A stretch of DNA of 33,842 bases from Rhizorhabdus sp. (GCF_018006725.1 NZ_JAGMXV010000027.1:1-33842); one strand, 5' to 3'; shown: positions 1 through 7,879, counted from the first letter of the stretch. Numbers and translations are program-made. The notes: generated by a model from the letters alone, not told the origin.

Positions 1-59
1 GCTTTGCATCCGGCGAGCGCAGATGCAGCGGCGATCATCATAAGACTTCGGTACGCCAT
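1..59 (-). CDS. Start of a lipoprotein gene (cut by the window edge)
   Basis: Reading the minus strand from an ATG at 59 gives a short N-terminal sequence (MAYRSLMMIAAASALAGCK) before the window ends. It looks like a bacterial lipoprotein signal: a positive residue near the start, a hydrophobic core, and an LAGC lipobox whose Cys would be lipidated after cleavage by signal peptidase II. It lies downstream of and on the same strand as the GntR regulator gene, 48 bases after its stop, so it may be the third gene of that transcript. There is no strong Shine-Dalgarno sequence before the ATG, and the two in-frame ATGs at codons 7 and 8 are alternative starts. Only 19 full codons are visible, so the function of the mature protein cannot be judged. 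Confidence 0.5.
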   Translation of the reverse strand, partial: MAYRSLMMIAAASALAGCK

Positions 60-107
60 GACCGGAGCGAGACTATCGACACCCGACCGCAAGGCCAACT
101 CGGATGA

Positions 108-998
108 TCAGCCCCCAGGCGTGTGGAGATCCAGCCTGATATGGAAGCGGTCCGACCGGTAATGCGCATAGGTCCGCAGGAACGGTATATCGTTCTTGTC
201 GTAAACCGTCCGGGTGATGCGCAGGATAGCCGACATAGGCTCGACGTTCAGCGCCTCGACCAATGACGGGTCGGCGAGCATCGCACCGATCGTCTGTTCG
301 GCGCGCTCGGCGTGAAGGCCGGCTTCGTCGAGCAGTTTGAGCAGCGGTGCGCGCGGCAGGGTCTTTTCGGAAATGACCTCTGCCAGTTCGCCGCGGACAT
401 AGCTGACGATATAACCGATCGGGATGCCTTCGAGACAGCGCACGCGCACGGCGCGGATCACATCGGCGCCCTCCTCTATCTTCAAAGCATTGGCGATGAT
501 GTCGGTTGCTGCACGATGCTCGACCGAGATGACGTTGACCGTCGTGCCCTCGCCCAGCGCCATCAGGCTGTCCACAGCCTGGTCGATGTTCGCCTCGATC
601 GGCTTGGCGGGCGATTTGAAGATCACCCGGGTGCCGAGCCGCCGCCGCCGCTCGACATAATGCTGGTCGGCCAGGTCGTTCAGGACACGCCGGGCGGTGA
701 TGCGCGAGACGCTATACTGCGTCGAAAGCTCCTGCTCCGTCGGCAGGACGCTGCCATAAGGACGCTGTCCGCAGAGGATTTCATCGCGCAGGCTCAGGTA
801 GATCTGATGATAGAGCGGCACTGCGCCTTGGCGATCGAGCACTATCCCTCCCCTGCTGGTGGCGAGCGTGGCGAAAGCCACGTTCCGCTGACCCGGCTGA
901 TCGCTCTTCGGAGGTCGTCCCCGCTTAGTCAAGTCGCCCGCAGGGTCAGCCTGGCCCAGCACATAGCCGAGGCTGGCCGTTTCGATCAGTCTGCTCAT
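108..998 (-). CDS. GntR-family (HutC/UTRA type) transcriptional regulator
   Basis: This is a 296-residue one-component DNA-binding regulator. After an unusual basic leader of about 55 residues comes a winged-helix domain (about 60-125) with the GntR hallmarks PLYHQIYLSLRDEI and LPTEQELSTQYSVSRITARR. A UTRA ligand-binding domain follows (about 145-290), ending in the usual run of a Tyr-rich strand and FHIRLDL. UTRA regulators normally bind a small metabolite and release an operator near their own operon. Its ATG overlaps the TGA of the upstream MFS gene (ATGA at 995-998), so the two are translationally coupled and the regulator probably controls that transporter. The palindrome at 2327-2342 is a plausible operator. 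The effector cannot be read from the sequence. The leader is longer than in most GntR proteins, and a later start would still keep the whole helix-turn-helix. Confidence 0.9.
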   Translation of the reverse strand: MSRLIETASLGYVLGQADPAGDLTKRGRPPKSDQPGQRNVAFATLATSRGGIVLDRQGAVPLYHQIYLSLRDEILCGQRPYGSVLPTEQELSTQYSVSRITARRVLNDLADQHYVERRRRLGTRVIFKSPAKPIEANIDQAVDSLMALGEGTTVNVISVEHRAATDIIANALKIEEGADVIRAVRVRCLEGIPIGYIVSYVRGELAEVISEKTLPRAPLLKLLDEAGLHAERAEQTIGAMLADPSLVEALNVEPMSAILRITRTVYDKNDIPFLRTYAHYRSDRFHIRLDLHTPGG

Positions 999-2263
999 GC
1001 GGCATCCTGAGCCCAGCGGGGATATCGTCCCATGGCCAGCAGGGACAAGCTCCCTACGAGCAAGCAGCCGATCCCCGAAAGCAGTGCGGCATCATAACGC
1101 CCGGTCGCGTCGAACACCCGGCCGTAGATCACCGGCCCCATCCCGCCGCCAAAGGCGATCACGGTGTAGAAGGTGCCATAGATCAATCCATAGGCACGCC
1201 GCCCGAAATAGCGCGCGATCAGATAGGCCAGCAGGTCGAACTCGAACCCTGCGCCAAGGCCCAGCGTGACCACGGCCAGCGCCGCATGGCTGGCGTCGAT
1301 CTCCGGGCGTGACAGCATGTAGCTGCCGATCATCGGCAGGATGAGAATGCCGAGGGCGCAACCCGGCGCCCAGAAGCGATCGAGCAGCCAGCCTCCGGCG
1401 ATCCGCCCGGCGATCACGGAAAGGCCAAAGCCGGCGGTTATCGAGCCGATTTCGGTCAGCGAGAATTTCTGCGTGCGGAGGATGTTCTCGAGATTGGGCG
1501 TCGGCGCGGTCAGGGCAAAGGCGATCAGCAGGAAGGCGAAGGTCATGATCCAGAATCGGCGGTCACGCAGTGCTTCGCGCACCGTCAGTCCCGCCTCCAC
1601 GACAGCCTCCCCCGCCGACGACAGGATTGCCGCGCCAGCCGTGCTCGTCCGTTCGCGAAAAAGGGCCGCCACCACCGGCAGGCCGATGACGATCGGCAGC
1701 GCCCCGATCACGAAAAATCCCGTGCGCCAGCCGTAGCTTCCGATCAGCCAGGCGGCGAAAGGCTTGATCAGAAAGCCGGTGATGCCGGTGCCCGTGCTGG
1801 CGATTCCGATGGCCAGCCCGCGATGCTTGTCGAACCACCCGTTGACGCTGTGCATCCACGTCGCAGTGAGCGTGCCCGCGCCGAGCGTCGACATCAGAAC
1901 CCACTGGCCATAATAGACCCAGATATTGCCGCCGCTCAGACCGAGGCTCATGAACGTGAGCCCGAACAGAACGAGCGAGATGAGCGCGACCGGTTTCGCC
2001 CCATAACGATCGACCGCGAAGCCCGCGATCGGGCCGGTCGCCATCACCACCACCGATTGTACCGTGATCGATCCCATCAGCGACGCAAAGCTCCACCCGA
2101 ACTCGCGTTGCAGTTCGGGCGCGAACATGCCGATGGTGTAGAAGGGCAAGGGGCTGAGCCCGAGTGCGAGCCCGACCATCGAGCCGGCCACCACGGTCCA
2201 CCCTGCCACGCCGTCTCTTGGCGGGAGGGAATTCTGGGCTGAACTTTCGGACAAGGCGGTCAT
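995..2263 (-). CDS. MFS transporter, 12 transmembrane segments
   Basis: This is a polytopic inner-membrane transporter of about 422 residues of the major facilitator superfamily. Hydrophobic helices are spread along the whole length. The loop between helices 2 and 3 carries the family motif as GFAVDRYGAKPV, and the matching loop of the second half reads GRIAGGWLLDRFW. The overall pattern resembles monocarboxylate or oxalate/formate-type MFS proteins, but the substrate is not predictable. I chose the ATG at 2263 because AGGAAG lies about six bases before it. A TTG at 2302 would add 13 residues without a better ribosome site. The gene ends in a 4-base overlap with the GntR gene. It is divergent from the broken hydrolase gene at 2367, with the AT-rich palindrome between them. 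Confidence 0.88.
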   Translation of the reverse strand: MTALSESSAQNSLPPRDGVAGWTVVAGSMVGLALGLSPLPFYTIGMFAPELQREFGWSFASLMGSITVQSVVVMATGPIAGFAVDRYGAKPVALISLVLFGLTFMSLGLSGGNIWVYYGQWVLMSTLGAGTLTATWMHSVNGWFDKHRGLAIGIASTGTGITGFLIKPFAAWLIGSYGWRTGFFVIGALPIVIGLPVVAALFRERTSTAGAAILSSAGEAVVEAGLTVREALRDRRFWIMTFAFLLIAFALTAPTPNLENILRTQKFSLTEIGSITAGFGLSVIAGRIAGGWLLDRFWAPGCALGILILPMIGSYMLSRPEIDASHAALAVVTLGLGAGFEFDLLAYLIARYFGRRAYGLIYGTFYTVIAFGGGMGPVIYGRVFDATGRYDAALLSGIGCLLVGSLSLLAMGRYPRWAQDAA

Positions 2264-2326
2264 CGCACTTCCTGCTTGGCGGTGTGATCCGGGGCTGGAC
2301 AAGGACCGGATGACGGCACATCAATA

Positions 2327-2342
2327 GATATATTAATATATC
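2327..2342. promoter_or_regulatory. AT-rich 16-bp perfect palindrome, candidate GntR operator
   Basis: GATATATTAATATATC is its own reverse complement and stands out in otherwise GC-rich DNA. It lies between the divergent MFS gene (ATG at 2263) and the hydrolase fragment (ATG at 2367), 25-40 bases before the latter, where a promoter would sit. Dimeric GntR/UTRA regulators bind short palindromes of this size. The neighbouring GntR gene makes it the natural candidate operator, but binding is inferred. Confidence 0.55.
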
Positions 2343-2366
2343 AATTAAAGCGGGTGAGCGGACCTT

Positions 2367-2736
2367 ATGCGCGAAGGCTATAGTGGGTCGATCACCCGCA
2401 GCTATGTCGGCGTTCCTGCGGCAGCAGGCGCCCGACGCATGGTTCATTACCGGGTCGCAGGCTCGGGCCCGAACATCGTCCTGCTGCACGATTCCCCCCG
2501 ATCCTCGCGGCTGCATGTGCCGCTGATGAAAATGCTCGCCAGTCGGTTTCGCGTCTTCGCTCTCGACACGCCCGGATATGGCAATTCCGATCCGCTCGAT
2601 ATCGCAACGCCGACGATCCCCGATTTTGCCGAGGCCCTCGGCACCGCCCTCGATGCTCTGGGGCTGTCTGGCGCGCCGATCTACGCTACCCACACCAGCG
2701 CCAAGATCGCGCTGGCGCTGGCGGATCGCGGTACCG
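2367..2736 (+). pseudogene. 5' fragment of an alpha/beta-hydrolase gene, truncated
   Basis: The first roughly 122 codons encode the N-terminal part of an alpha/beta-hydrolase: a beta strand ending in the oxyanion-loop region NIVLLHDSPRSS, then FRVFALDTPGYGNSDP, and then the nucleophile-elbow region YATHTSAKIALALADRG. At this point the similarity stops. The reading frame stays open to 3521, but it is then antisense to a transporter gene, so the rest is not hydrolase. A full enzyme would be about 270-300 residues, so the Asp/His end of the catalytic triad and the cap are missing. The elbow reads T-H-T-S-A rather than the usual G-x-S-x-G, which may reflect the subfamily. It was probably part of the GntR/MFS regulon. 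A stable, active product is unlikely. Confidence 0.75.
2729..2736. other. Breakpoint joining two truncated genes tail to tail (CGGTACCG)
   Basis: Left of this point the plus strand reads as alpha/beta-hydrolase. Right of it the minus strand reads as a GPH symporter. The shared 8-base palindrome CGGTACCG fits both genes (hydrolase RGTE, symporter FGTA), so the exact joint cannot be placed inside it. There is no insertion sequence or target duplication at the joint. This is what one end of an inversion through two genes looks like. A deletion or an assembly chimera would also fit. Confidence 0.65.
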
Positions 2737-3494
2737 AACAGCAACAGGACATGGGCCAGAGCGAGGATCCGAAAAGGCCGGTTTGCCCAGGCCAGGTGCG
2801 CCTGTCGCGCGAGATCGATGCCGCGCGGCGCATCGGGCGCCGCAACGGTGCGCGGCGCGCCTGCAAGCAGGCGCACGGCCAGAACAGTGGCCAGCAGGAC
2901 GACCGCACCCACTGCCAGTGCCATTGCGAGGTGCCCGGCACGATCGGCGCCAATGCGCGCCAGCATCCAGGCTGGCAGCGTCGATCCGAGCAGTGTCCCC
3001 ACAGCATTGCCATAGGTGCGCCACGCCATCAGCCGCGTCCGCTCATGCGGATCGGCCGAGCTCTCGATCACCATCGCAAAACCCGGAATGGTCAGCAGCG
3101 TGAAGCCCGAGGCGTGGAGCGCGAGCGCCAGTGTCACCACGATCTGGGTAAACAGGATCGACCCCAGGTCTGGCACGCCGAACAGCAGCGCCAGCCCCAT
3201 GGGCATGGCGAAGCCCCCGGCCAGCAGAAAGGGTATCCGCCGGCCCCAGCGCGTCCGCGCGTTGTCGCTCCAGGCCCCCACTGCCGGATCCAGAAAGCCG
3301 TCATAGATCTTCACGCCCGCGAAGATCAGCCCGGCGGCGCCCGCAGCCATGCCCAGATTGTCGGTCAGGTAGCGCAGTCCCATGACCGTCACGACGTTCT
3401 GGCCGGCGGCATGGGCGACGGGCACGAGGAAAGAACCTGCACGGATCGCCCAGCGCCGCGAAGACTTGTCGATCAGGCTGCTGGCTTCGCCCAT
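2729..3494 (-). pseudogene. 5' half of a GPH-type (MFS_2) sugar symporter gene, truncated
   Basis: From the ATG at 3494 about 253 codons encode the N-terminal half of a glycoside-pentoside-hexuronide cation symporter. The first helices carry the family-like FLDPAVGAWSDNARTRWGRRIPF, the charged loop between helices 2 and 3. Several more membrane helices follow, and a central loop leads into the start of helix 7 (NRPFRILALAHVLLLFGTA). The sequence then runs into antisense hydrolase DNA. The frame stays open to 1563, but everything after about residue 253 is not transporter sequence. Normal members are about 440-480 residues, so helices 7-12 are missing and the protein should not transport. The upstream DUF1330 gene is on the same strand, 89 bases away, and may have been co-transcribed. 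Confidence 0.78.
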
Positions 3495-3583
3495 AATGGT
3501 GCTCCGCGCTGTCTTGGATGAGCAGAGACTGCCGCCTGACAAGGCCTTGGAGGGACCTGCATTGGCCTCTATCCGCCCTGCGG

Positions 3584-3874
3584 TCAGCCTTCGACCAGGG
3601 TCACGCTGATATCGGCCAGACCTTCGCGCAGCTTCTTCACTTCGGCATATTCGGGCGAGTTCCAGAAGCGCAGCGCGCTTTCCTTGTCCGGCCATTCGAT
3701 CACGATGCCGGCCGCGCCATCGGGCCCCTCACCCTCCAGCACCTGCCCGCCCCGACCGCGCAGGATATATTTCCCGCCCATCTCTTCGGTCAGCTTCGCC
3801 ACGGCCGGAGAATAGCGCGACATGAAGGGCTGAAGGTCGTGGACATGGGCAGTGATGATGAACCATGCGGGCAT
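3584..3874 (-). CDS. DUF1330 family protein
   Basis: This 96-residue protein fits the usual length of DUF1330, a small ferredoxin-like alpha/beta barrel fold related to dimeric alpha-beta barrel (EthD/ABM-like) proteins. Visible family features are the first strand WFIITAHVHD, the central KYILRGRGGQVLEG, and the WPDKESALRFWNSPEYAEVKKLR segment that is typical of DUF1330. Function in the family is not settled. It often sits among catabolic genes. The ATG at 3874 is preceded by GAGGAGA at a good distance. Upstream, 115 bases separate it from the end of cobU on the same strand, and the broken symporter gene follows. It is complete and shows no sign of decay. Confidence 0.85.
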   Translation of the reverse strand: MPAWFIITAHVHDLQPFMSRYSPAVAKLTEEMGGKYILRGRGGQVLEGEGPDGAAGIVIEWPDKESALRFWNSPEYAEVKKLREGLADISVTLVEG

Positions 3875-3983
3875 GGAAGCGTCTCCTCGAGGCAGTGCAG
3901 TCTCCTGCTTCGCGCGGCGTAATGCATCTCGGGCACATTTCTCGCGACTATGTCCGACAGGCGAGCGGCATCCGCGACACGGA

Positions 3984-3998
3984 AAAGGCTCAGCCTTT
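3984..3998 (-). terminator. Weak hairpin with short T run at the cobU stop
   Basis: On the minus strand AAAGGC-TGA-GCCTTT forms a 6-base stem whose loop is the cobU stop codon, followed by one more T. It sits exactly where the long cobalamin operon would end. The stem is short and the T run minimal, so termination here is only a suggestion. Confidence 0.3.
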
Positions 3999-4505
3999 CA
4001 GGCGCAACGATAGTCCCGCCGCCAGAAGCTGCACCTCCGGCACCGCCGCAGCGACCCGCTGGTTGACGATGCCCGCCTCGTCACGAAAGCGCCGGGCGAG
4101 CGCATTGTCCGGCACGATACCCAGGCCGACTTCATTGGTGACGAGGATGACGGGGCCATCCGCATGTTCCAGAGCATCGACCAGCCGGCTCGTCGCGGCA
4201 AAGCAATCGCTGTCGGACAGGATCAGATTGCTCGTCCACAAGGTCAGACAGTCCACCAGCAGCACGGCATCCGGCGCGGCATGCCGGGCAACCGCCTCGC
4301 TCAGTGCGAGCGGACATTCGATGGTTTCCCATTCCGCCCCCCGATCTGCGCGATGGCGATCGATCCGGTCGCGCATCTCCGCGTCGAAGGCCTGCGCGGT
4401 CGCGATGAAGATGCGGCGCAATCTGGTCGCCTCGGCGCGCTGCTGGGCATAGCGGCTCTTCCCCGACCGCGCGCCGCCGATCACCAGCAGATGCGGCGCG
4501 CTCAT
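3990..4505 (-). CDS. cobU: Bifunctional adenosylcobinamide kinase / adenosylcobinamide-phosphate guanylyltransferase
   Basis: This 171-residue cytoplasmic enzyme (CobU; CobP in Pseudomonas denitrificans naming) phosphorylates adenosylcobinamide and then transfers GMP to give adenosylcobinamide-GDP, the activated corrinoid used by CobS. The P-loop GGARSGKS is at residues 10-17. The conserved VLLVDCLTLWTSNLI segment (Walker B region) and VTNEVGLGIVP are typical of the family, and the length matches. Its ATG overlaps the cobQ stop (ATGA), and GGGGAG about eight bases upstream is a good ribosome site. It is the last gene of the coupled cob array, followed by a weak terminator-like hairpin. Confidence 0.95.
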   Translation of the reverse strand: MSAPHLLVIGGARSGKSRYAQQRAEATRLRRIFIATAQAFDAEMRDRIDRHRADRGAEWETIECPLALSEAVARHAAPDAVLLVDCLTLWTSNLILSDSDCFAATSRLVDALEHADGPVILVTNEVGLGIVPDNALARRFRDEAGIVNQRVAAAVPEVQLLAAGLSLRLKG

Positions 4506-5974
4506 GCCACTCTCCCCCTGCCCGCCCGCGCCAGATCAATCATGGCCGATACGTCGAGATGCGCTTCGATCGCAGCGGCGAGTTCGTCCAGCGCAGCATC
4601 GACGCGCCGCCCATGGTCGAGACCATCCGAGGCTACACCGAGACGATCGAGCAGCGCCGCCCGGAAGCCGCCCTCTGCCAGCAGGCCATGGACATAGCTG
4701 CCGATGATCCGGCCCGTCGGATCGATGGCGCCATCCTCGCCGCCATCGTCGAAGCGGACGAAGGGCGCGACGCCCACCGATCGCTGCGTCACGCCCATGT
4801 GCATCTCATAGCCGCTGAGCCTCGCCCCCAAGGCGGTCCCGCTGACCTCGCGCAGCATCTTGTGCGGCGCGAGGCAGGTCTCGACATCGAGCAGCCCCAG
4901 TCCTTCGACGCGGCCCGCCGGCCCCTCGATCCCGTCCGGATCCTCGATCGACCGACCAAGCATCTGATAGCCGCCGCACAGGCCGAGGACCTGGCCACCG
5001 CGCCGGACATGGGCGCGCAGGTCGATGTCCCAGCCTTCGGCGCGAAAGGCGGCAAGGTCTGCGATCGTGGCCTTCGATCCGGGCAGGACGATCAGCGCTG
5101 CTTCCGCCGGCAGCGGCCTGCCCGCCGTGACCATGACCAATTCGACCCCGGCTTCGGCCTTGAGCGGATCGAGATCGTCGAAATTGGCGATGCGCGGGAT
5201 GATCGGACAGGCGATCAGGATACGCTTCCTCTCCGCGACAGCGACGTCCTTCTCCAGCACGACCGCATCTTCGCTCGGCAGGCGCGCCACGGCCGAAACC
5301 CAGGGCAGCACGCCGTGGCCCTTCCAGCCCGACAGCGTCTCGATCTGACGATAGCCATCCTCGAACAGGGCAGGATCGCCGCGAAACTTGTTGATGATGA
5401 AGCCCCGGATCATCGCCGCATCCTCGGGATCGATCACGGTGCGGGTGCCGACGATCGCCGCGATCACCCCGCCCCGGTCGATATCGCCGATCAGCAGAAC
5501 GGGCACGCCTGCCGCACGCGCGAAGCCCATATTGGCGATATCGCCCGCGCGCAGGTTGATCTCGGCCGGCGATCCCGCGCCTTCGACGAGGACAATGTCG
5601 CAGGACCGTTCGAGCCGGCGGAAACTCTGCATCACCTCGTCGAGCAGCGGACGGCGCGCCTCGCGGAAATTGGCGGCGCCGAGCGTACCCCGGACCCTGC
5701 CGTGGACGATCAGCTGCGACGTCCGGTCCGCCTGCGGCTTGAGCAGCACCGGATTGAAATCGCTGTGGGGCGGCACACGGCAGGCGACCGCCTGGAGCGC
5801 CTGCGCGCGGCCGATTTCACCGCCGTCGATCGTCACCGCAGCGTTGTTCGACATATTCTGCGGCTTGAACGGACGGACTGAAAGCCCTCGGTTGACGAAC
5901 GCGCGGCAAAGTCCGGCGACGAGCACCGACTTGCCCACGTCGGAGCCCGTGCCCTGCAACATCAGCGCAGCCAT
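4502..5974 (-). CDS. cobQ: Cobyric acid synthase (glutamine-hydrolysing)
   Basis: CobQ uses ATP and glutamine to amidate the b, d, e and g carboxylates of adenosylcobyrinic acid a,c-diamide, giving adenosylcobyric acid. The N-terminal dethiobiotin-synthetase-like domain starts MLQGTGSDVGKS (P-loop) and has FKPQNMSNNA, VEGAGSPAEINL and GDIDRGGVIA. The C-terminal glutamine amidotransferase domain has the nucleophile Cys in VLGLCGGYQMLG (about residue 331) and the catalytic His in GSYVHGLL (about 428). I chose the ATG at 5974 because GGGAGG lies six bases upstream. The ATGs at 5980 and 6010 are less suitable. The start overlaps cobD by 13 bases and the end overlaps cobU by 4. The length of about 490 residues is normal for the family. 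Confidence 0.95.
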   Translation of the reverse strand: MAALMLQGTGSDVGKSVLVAGLCRAFVNRGLSVRPFKPQNMSNNAAVTIDGGEIGRAQALQAVACRVPPHSDFNPVLLKPQADRTSQLIVHGRVRGTLGAANFREARRPLLDEVMQSFRRLERSCDIVLVEGAGSPAEINLRAGDIANMGFARAAGVPVLLIGDIDRGGVIAAIVGTRTVIDPEDAAMIRGFIINKFRGDPALFEDGYRQIETLSGWKGHGVLPWVSAVARLPSEDAVVLEKDVAVAERKRILIACPIIPRIANFDDLDPLKAEAGVELVMVTAGRPLPAEAALIVLPGSKATIADLAAFRAEGWDIDLRAHVRRGGQVLGLCGGYQMLGRSIEDPDGIEGPAGRVEGLGLLDVETCLAPHKMLREVSGTALGARLSGYEMHMGVTQRSVGVAPFVRFDDGGEDGAIDPTGRIIGSYVHGLLAEGGFRAALLDRLGVASDGLDHGRRVDAALDELAAAIEAHLDVSAMIDLARAGRGRVA

Positions 5975-6900
5975 GCCCATCCTCCCGCAATCATCCAGAG
6001 TAGGCCGCACGCTCTGACATAGAGCGACAGCGCGCGGCGGATATCGCCGGCCGTCGCCCCCGGCCGCCCGTCACCGATCCAGGGCTTGTCGATCAACTGC
6101 CCGTCATAACGCAAGGGACCGGCGAGCCGCAGCCCAAGCACTCCCGCCATCGCTGCCTCCGGCCATCCGGCATTGGGCGAAGCGTGCTGGTCATGGTCGC
6201 GCCAAAGCGTCCGCCATCCGCCGCCGCCAGCCATGCAGAGCAGCACGCCCGAGAGGCGCGCCGGGATCAGGTTCAGCAGATCGTCAAGCCGCGCCGCCGC
6301 CCAGCCGAAGGCACGCCAGCGCTCCTCGCGGTGGCCGATCATGCTGTCGGCGGTATTGACCGCCTTGTAGATCCACAGTCCCGGCAGGCCTCCGACCAGC
6401 AGCCAGAAGAGCGGCGCGACGACCCCGTCGCAACAGCTTTCGGCGAGGCTCTCGATCGCCGCGCGCGCCACGCCGGCCTTGTCGAGCGCCTGCACGTCTC
6501 GGCCGACGATCCGCCCGACAGCGTCGCGGGCGCTGGCCAGGTCGCCGCTCTCGAGATGATGTGCGACCGGCCGGATATGGTCGAACAGGCTGCGCTGTGC
6601 GAGCGCGGGCCAGGCGAGCAATGCGAGGGCGACCCATGCCGCACGTCCGAATACAGTCCGACAGAGCGCTTCCATCGCGACCAGACTGCCACCGACCAGC
6701 AAGACGAGGAGGAGCATCGTCAGGACACCGAGGGTATGACGGCGCCTTGCACCCCATGTCGGCCGGTTCCAGCGGCTCTCGCACAGCGCGATCAGCCGCG
6801 CGAACCCGCCGACCGGGTGCCCGATCCGGCGATAGAGCCGGTCCGGCCAGCCCAGCGCTGTGTCAAGCACCAGCGCGGCGAGTGCAACCGTTTCAACCAT
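5962..6900 (-). CDS. cobD: Adenosylcobinamide-phosphate synthase (CobD/CbiB), membrane protein
   Basis: This 312-residue integral membrane enzyme attaches the aminopropanol (phosphate) arm to cobyric acid. It has several hydrophobic helices, including VLTMLLLVLLVGGSLVAMEAL near residues 60-80. Family signatures are DTALGWPDRLYRRIGHPVGG at the start, the AAIESLAESCCDGVVAPLFW block, and the NTADSMIGHREERWRAFGWA segment. The ATG at 6900 overlaps the cobC stop by 8 bases, which fits the coupling seen in the rest of the operon. An upstream in-frame extension to 7029 would be antisense-like read-through within cobC and is rejected. The partner substrate is made by the CobC decarboxylase directly upstream. 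Confidence 0.93.
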   Translation of the reverse strand: MVETVALAALVLDTALGWPDRLYRRIGHPVGGFARLIALCESRWNRPTWGARRRHTLGVLTMLLLVLLVGGSLVAMEALCRTVFGRAAWVALALLAWPALAQRSLFDHIRPVAHHLESGDLASARDAVGRIVGRDVQALDKAGVARAAIESLAESCCDGVVAPLFWLLVGGLPGLWIYKAVNTADSMIGHREERWRAFGWAAARLDDLLNLIPARLSGVLLCMAGGGGWRTLWRDHDQHASPNAGWPEAAMAGVLGLRLAGPLRYDGQLIDKPWIGDGRPGATAGDIRRALSLYVRACGLLWMIAGGWAWLR

Positions 6901-7879
6901 CGGCGAGCGCCCGATCGAGCCGGTCCAGTGCGGCATCGTCGCGCGGCAAACCGATGCGCAGCCAGGAAGGATGTTCGGCAAAGGGACGCAGCAGAATATG
7001 GCGACGCGCCAAATGTTCGAACAGGCCATGAGCCCTTTCCGTTTCGATCAGCCGGAAAAGCGGGCAATCACCGCGCGGCGCAAAGCCTTGCCGCTTGAGG
7101 AAGCTGTCGAGCCACGCCGCGTCCGCCGTAAGCCGGGCCCGTGTCTCCGCAATCCACGATCGGTCGCGATAGGCATGGCGGCCGATAGGGATTGCGGCCG
7201 CACTCACCGGCCAGGCGCCCAGCAGAATTCGCAACCGCGCCAGGAAATCGGGCGGCCCGATCACGAAGCCGAGCCTCAGGCCCGCCAGACCAAAGAATTT
7301 GCCGAAGGAGCGCAGCACGATCAGCCGCCGGGACATCGATACGTCTCCGGCGAGGCTCAGCTTCGGGTGGGTCTCTGCATAGGCCTCGTCCACCACCAGC
7401 CAGCGGCTACCTCGCGCGTCGTGCAAGAGGTGCAGAGTGTCGCGGTCGATGATCCTGCCATCGGGGTTGTTCGGGTTGGCAAGGACGATCGCTGTGCCCC
7501 TGACTGCGCCGGCCATCGCCCGATCGAGAGTGACGCATTCCGCCCGGTCAAACATTTCGACATGGGTGCGATAGCTGGGCTCGATGACCGTGCCCGTCCC
7601 GCCAAGCAGGCCGCCGATCAGGCGAAGTGCGATTTCGCTACCCGGAACTGCACAAACATGCGCGACGGCGCAGCCGAAATGCCGCGCGGCAGCCTCTTCC
7701 AGATCGGCCAGCGCCTCATCGTCGGGCAGCCGTGTCCAGTCGATCGGCAGCGATGGCGGGATGGGCCAGGGGCGTGGGTTGATACCGGTCGAGAGGTCGA
7801 GCCAATCGCTCTCCGCACCGCCGAAACGGTCGCGCGCGGCCGAGAGGCCACCGCCATGCCAGGTCCAGCGCTCGATCAT
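6893..7879 (-). CDS. cobC: L-threonine-O-3-phosphate decarboxylase, PLP enzyme
   Basis: This 328-residue class I/II aminotransferase-fold protein (CobC in P. denitrificans, CobD in Salmonella) makes (R)-1-amino-2-propanol phosphate from threonine phosphate for the cobalamin side arm. The PLP site is clear: NPNNPDG (Asn near 137), VVDEAYAE (Asp near 164) and the Schiff-base Lys in LRSFGKFFGLAGLRLG (Lys194). The N-terminal WHGGGL and STGINP motifs separate it from histidinol-phosphate aminotransferase. A SWLRIGLP motif near the end supplies the carboxylate-binding Arg. It overlaps cobS by ATGA and cobD by 8 bases, placing it in the middle of the coupled array. Confidence 0.94.
   Translation of the reverse strand: MIERWTWHGGGLSAARDRFGGAESDWLDLSTGINPRPWPIPPSLPIDWTRLPDDEALADLEEAAARHFGCAVAHVCAVPGSEIALRLIGGLLGGTGTVIEPSYRTHVEMFDRAECVTLDRAMAGAVRGTAIVLANPNNPDGRIIDRDTLHLLHDARGSRWLVVDEAYAETHPKLSLAGDVSMSRRLIVLRSFGKFFGLAGLRLGFVIGPPDFLARLRILLGAWPVSAAAIPIGRHAYRDRSWIAETRARLTADAAWLDSFLKRQGFAPRGDCPLFRLIETERAHGLFEHLARRHILLRPFAEHPSWLRIGLPRDDAALDRLDRALADG

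Noticed and set aside
2333-2348. CtrA-like TTAA...TTAA half-sites overlapping the AT palindrome
   Set aside because: The spacing is 8 bases, whereas CtrA sites use TTAA-N7-TTAA, and the nearby genes are not cell-cycle genes. The perfect palindrome explains the AT-rich block better.
2729-2736. KpnI-type site at the gene joint as a sign of a cloning artefact
   Set aside because: A 6-base site occurs often by chance, and both genes plausibly encode these bases themselves. There is no vector sequence. An assembly chimera remains possible and is listed under the finding.
1563-3695. A 710-residue minus-strand ORF
   Set aside because: Only the part from 3494 to about 2730 is a real gene fragment. 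The rest is upstream leader and antisense of the hydrolase and MFS genes kept open by high GC.
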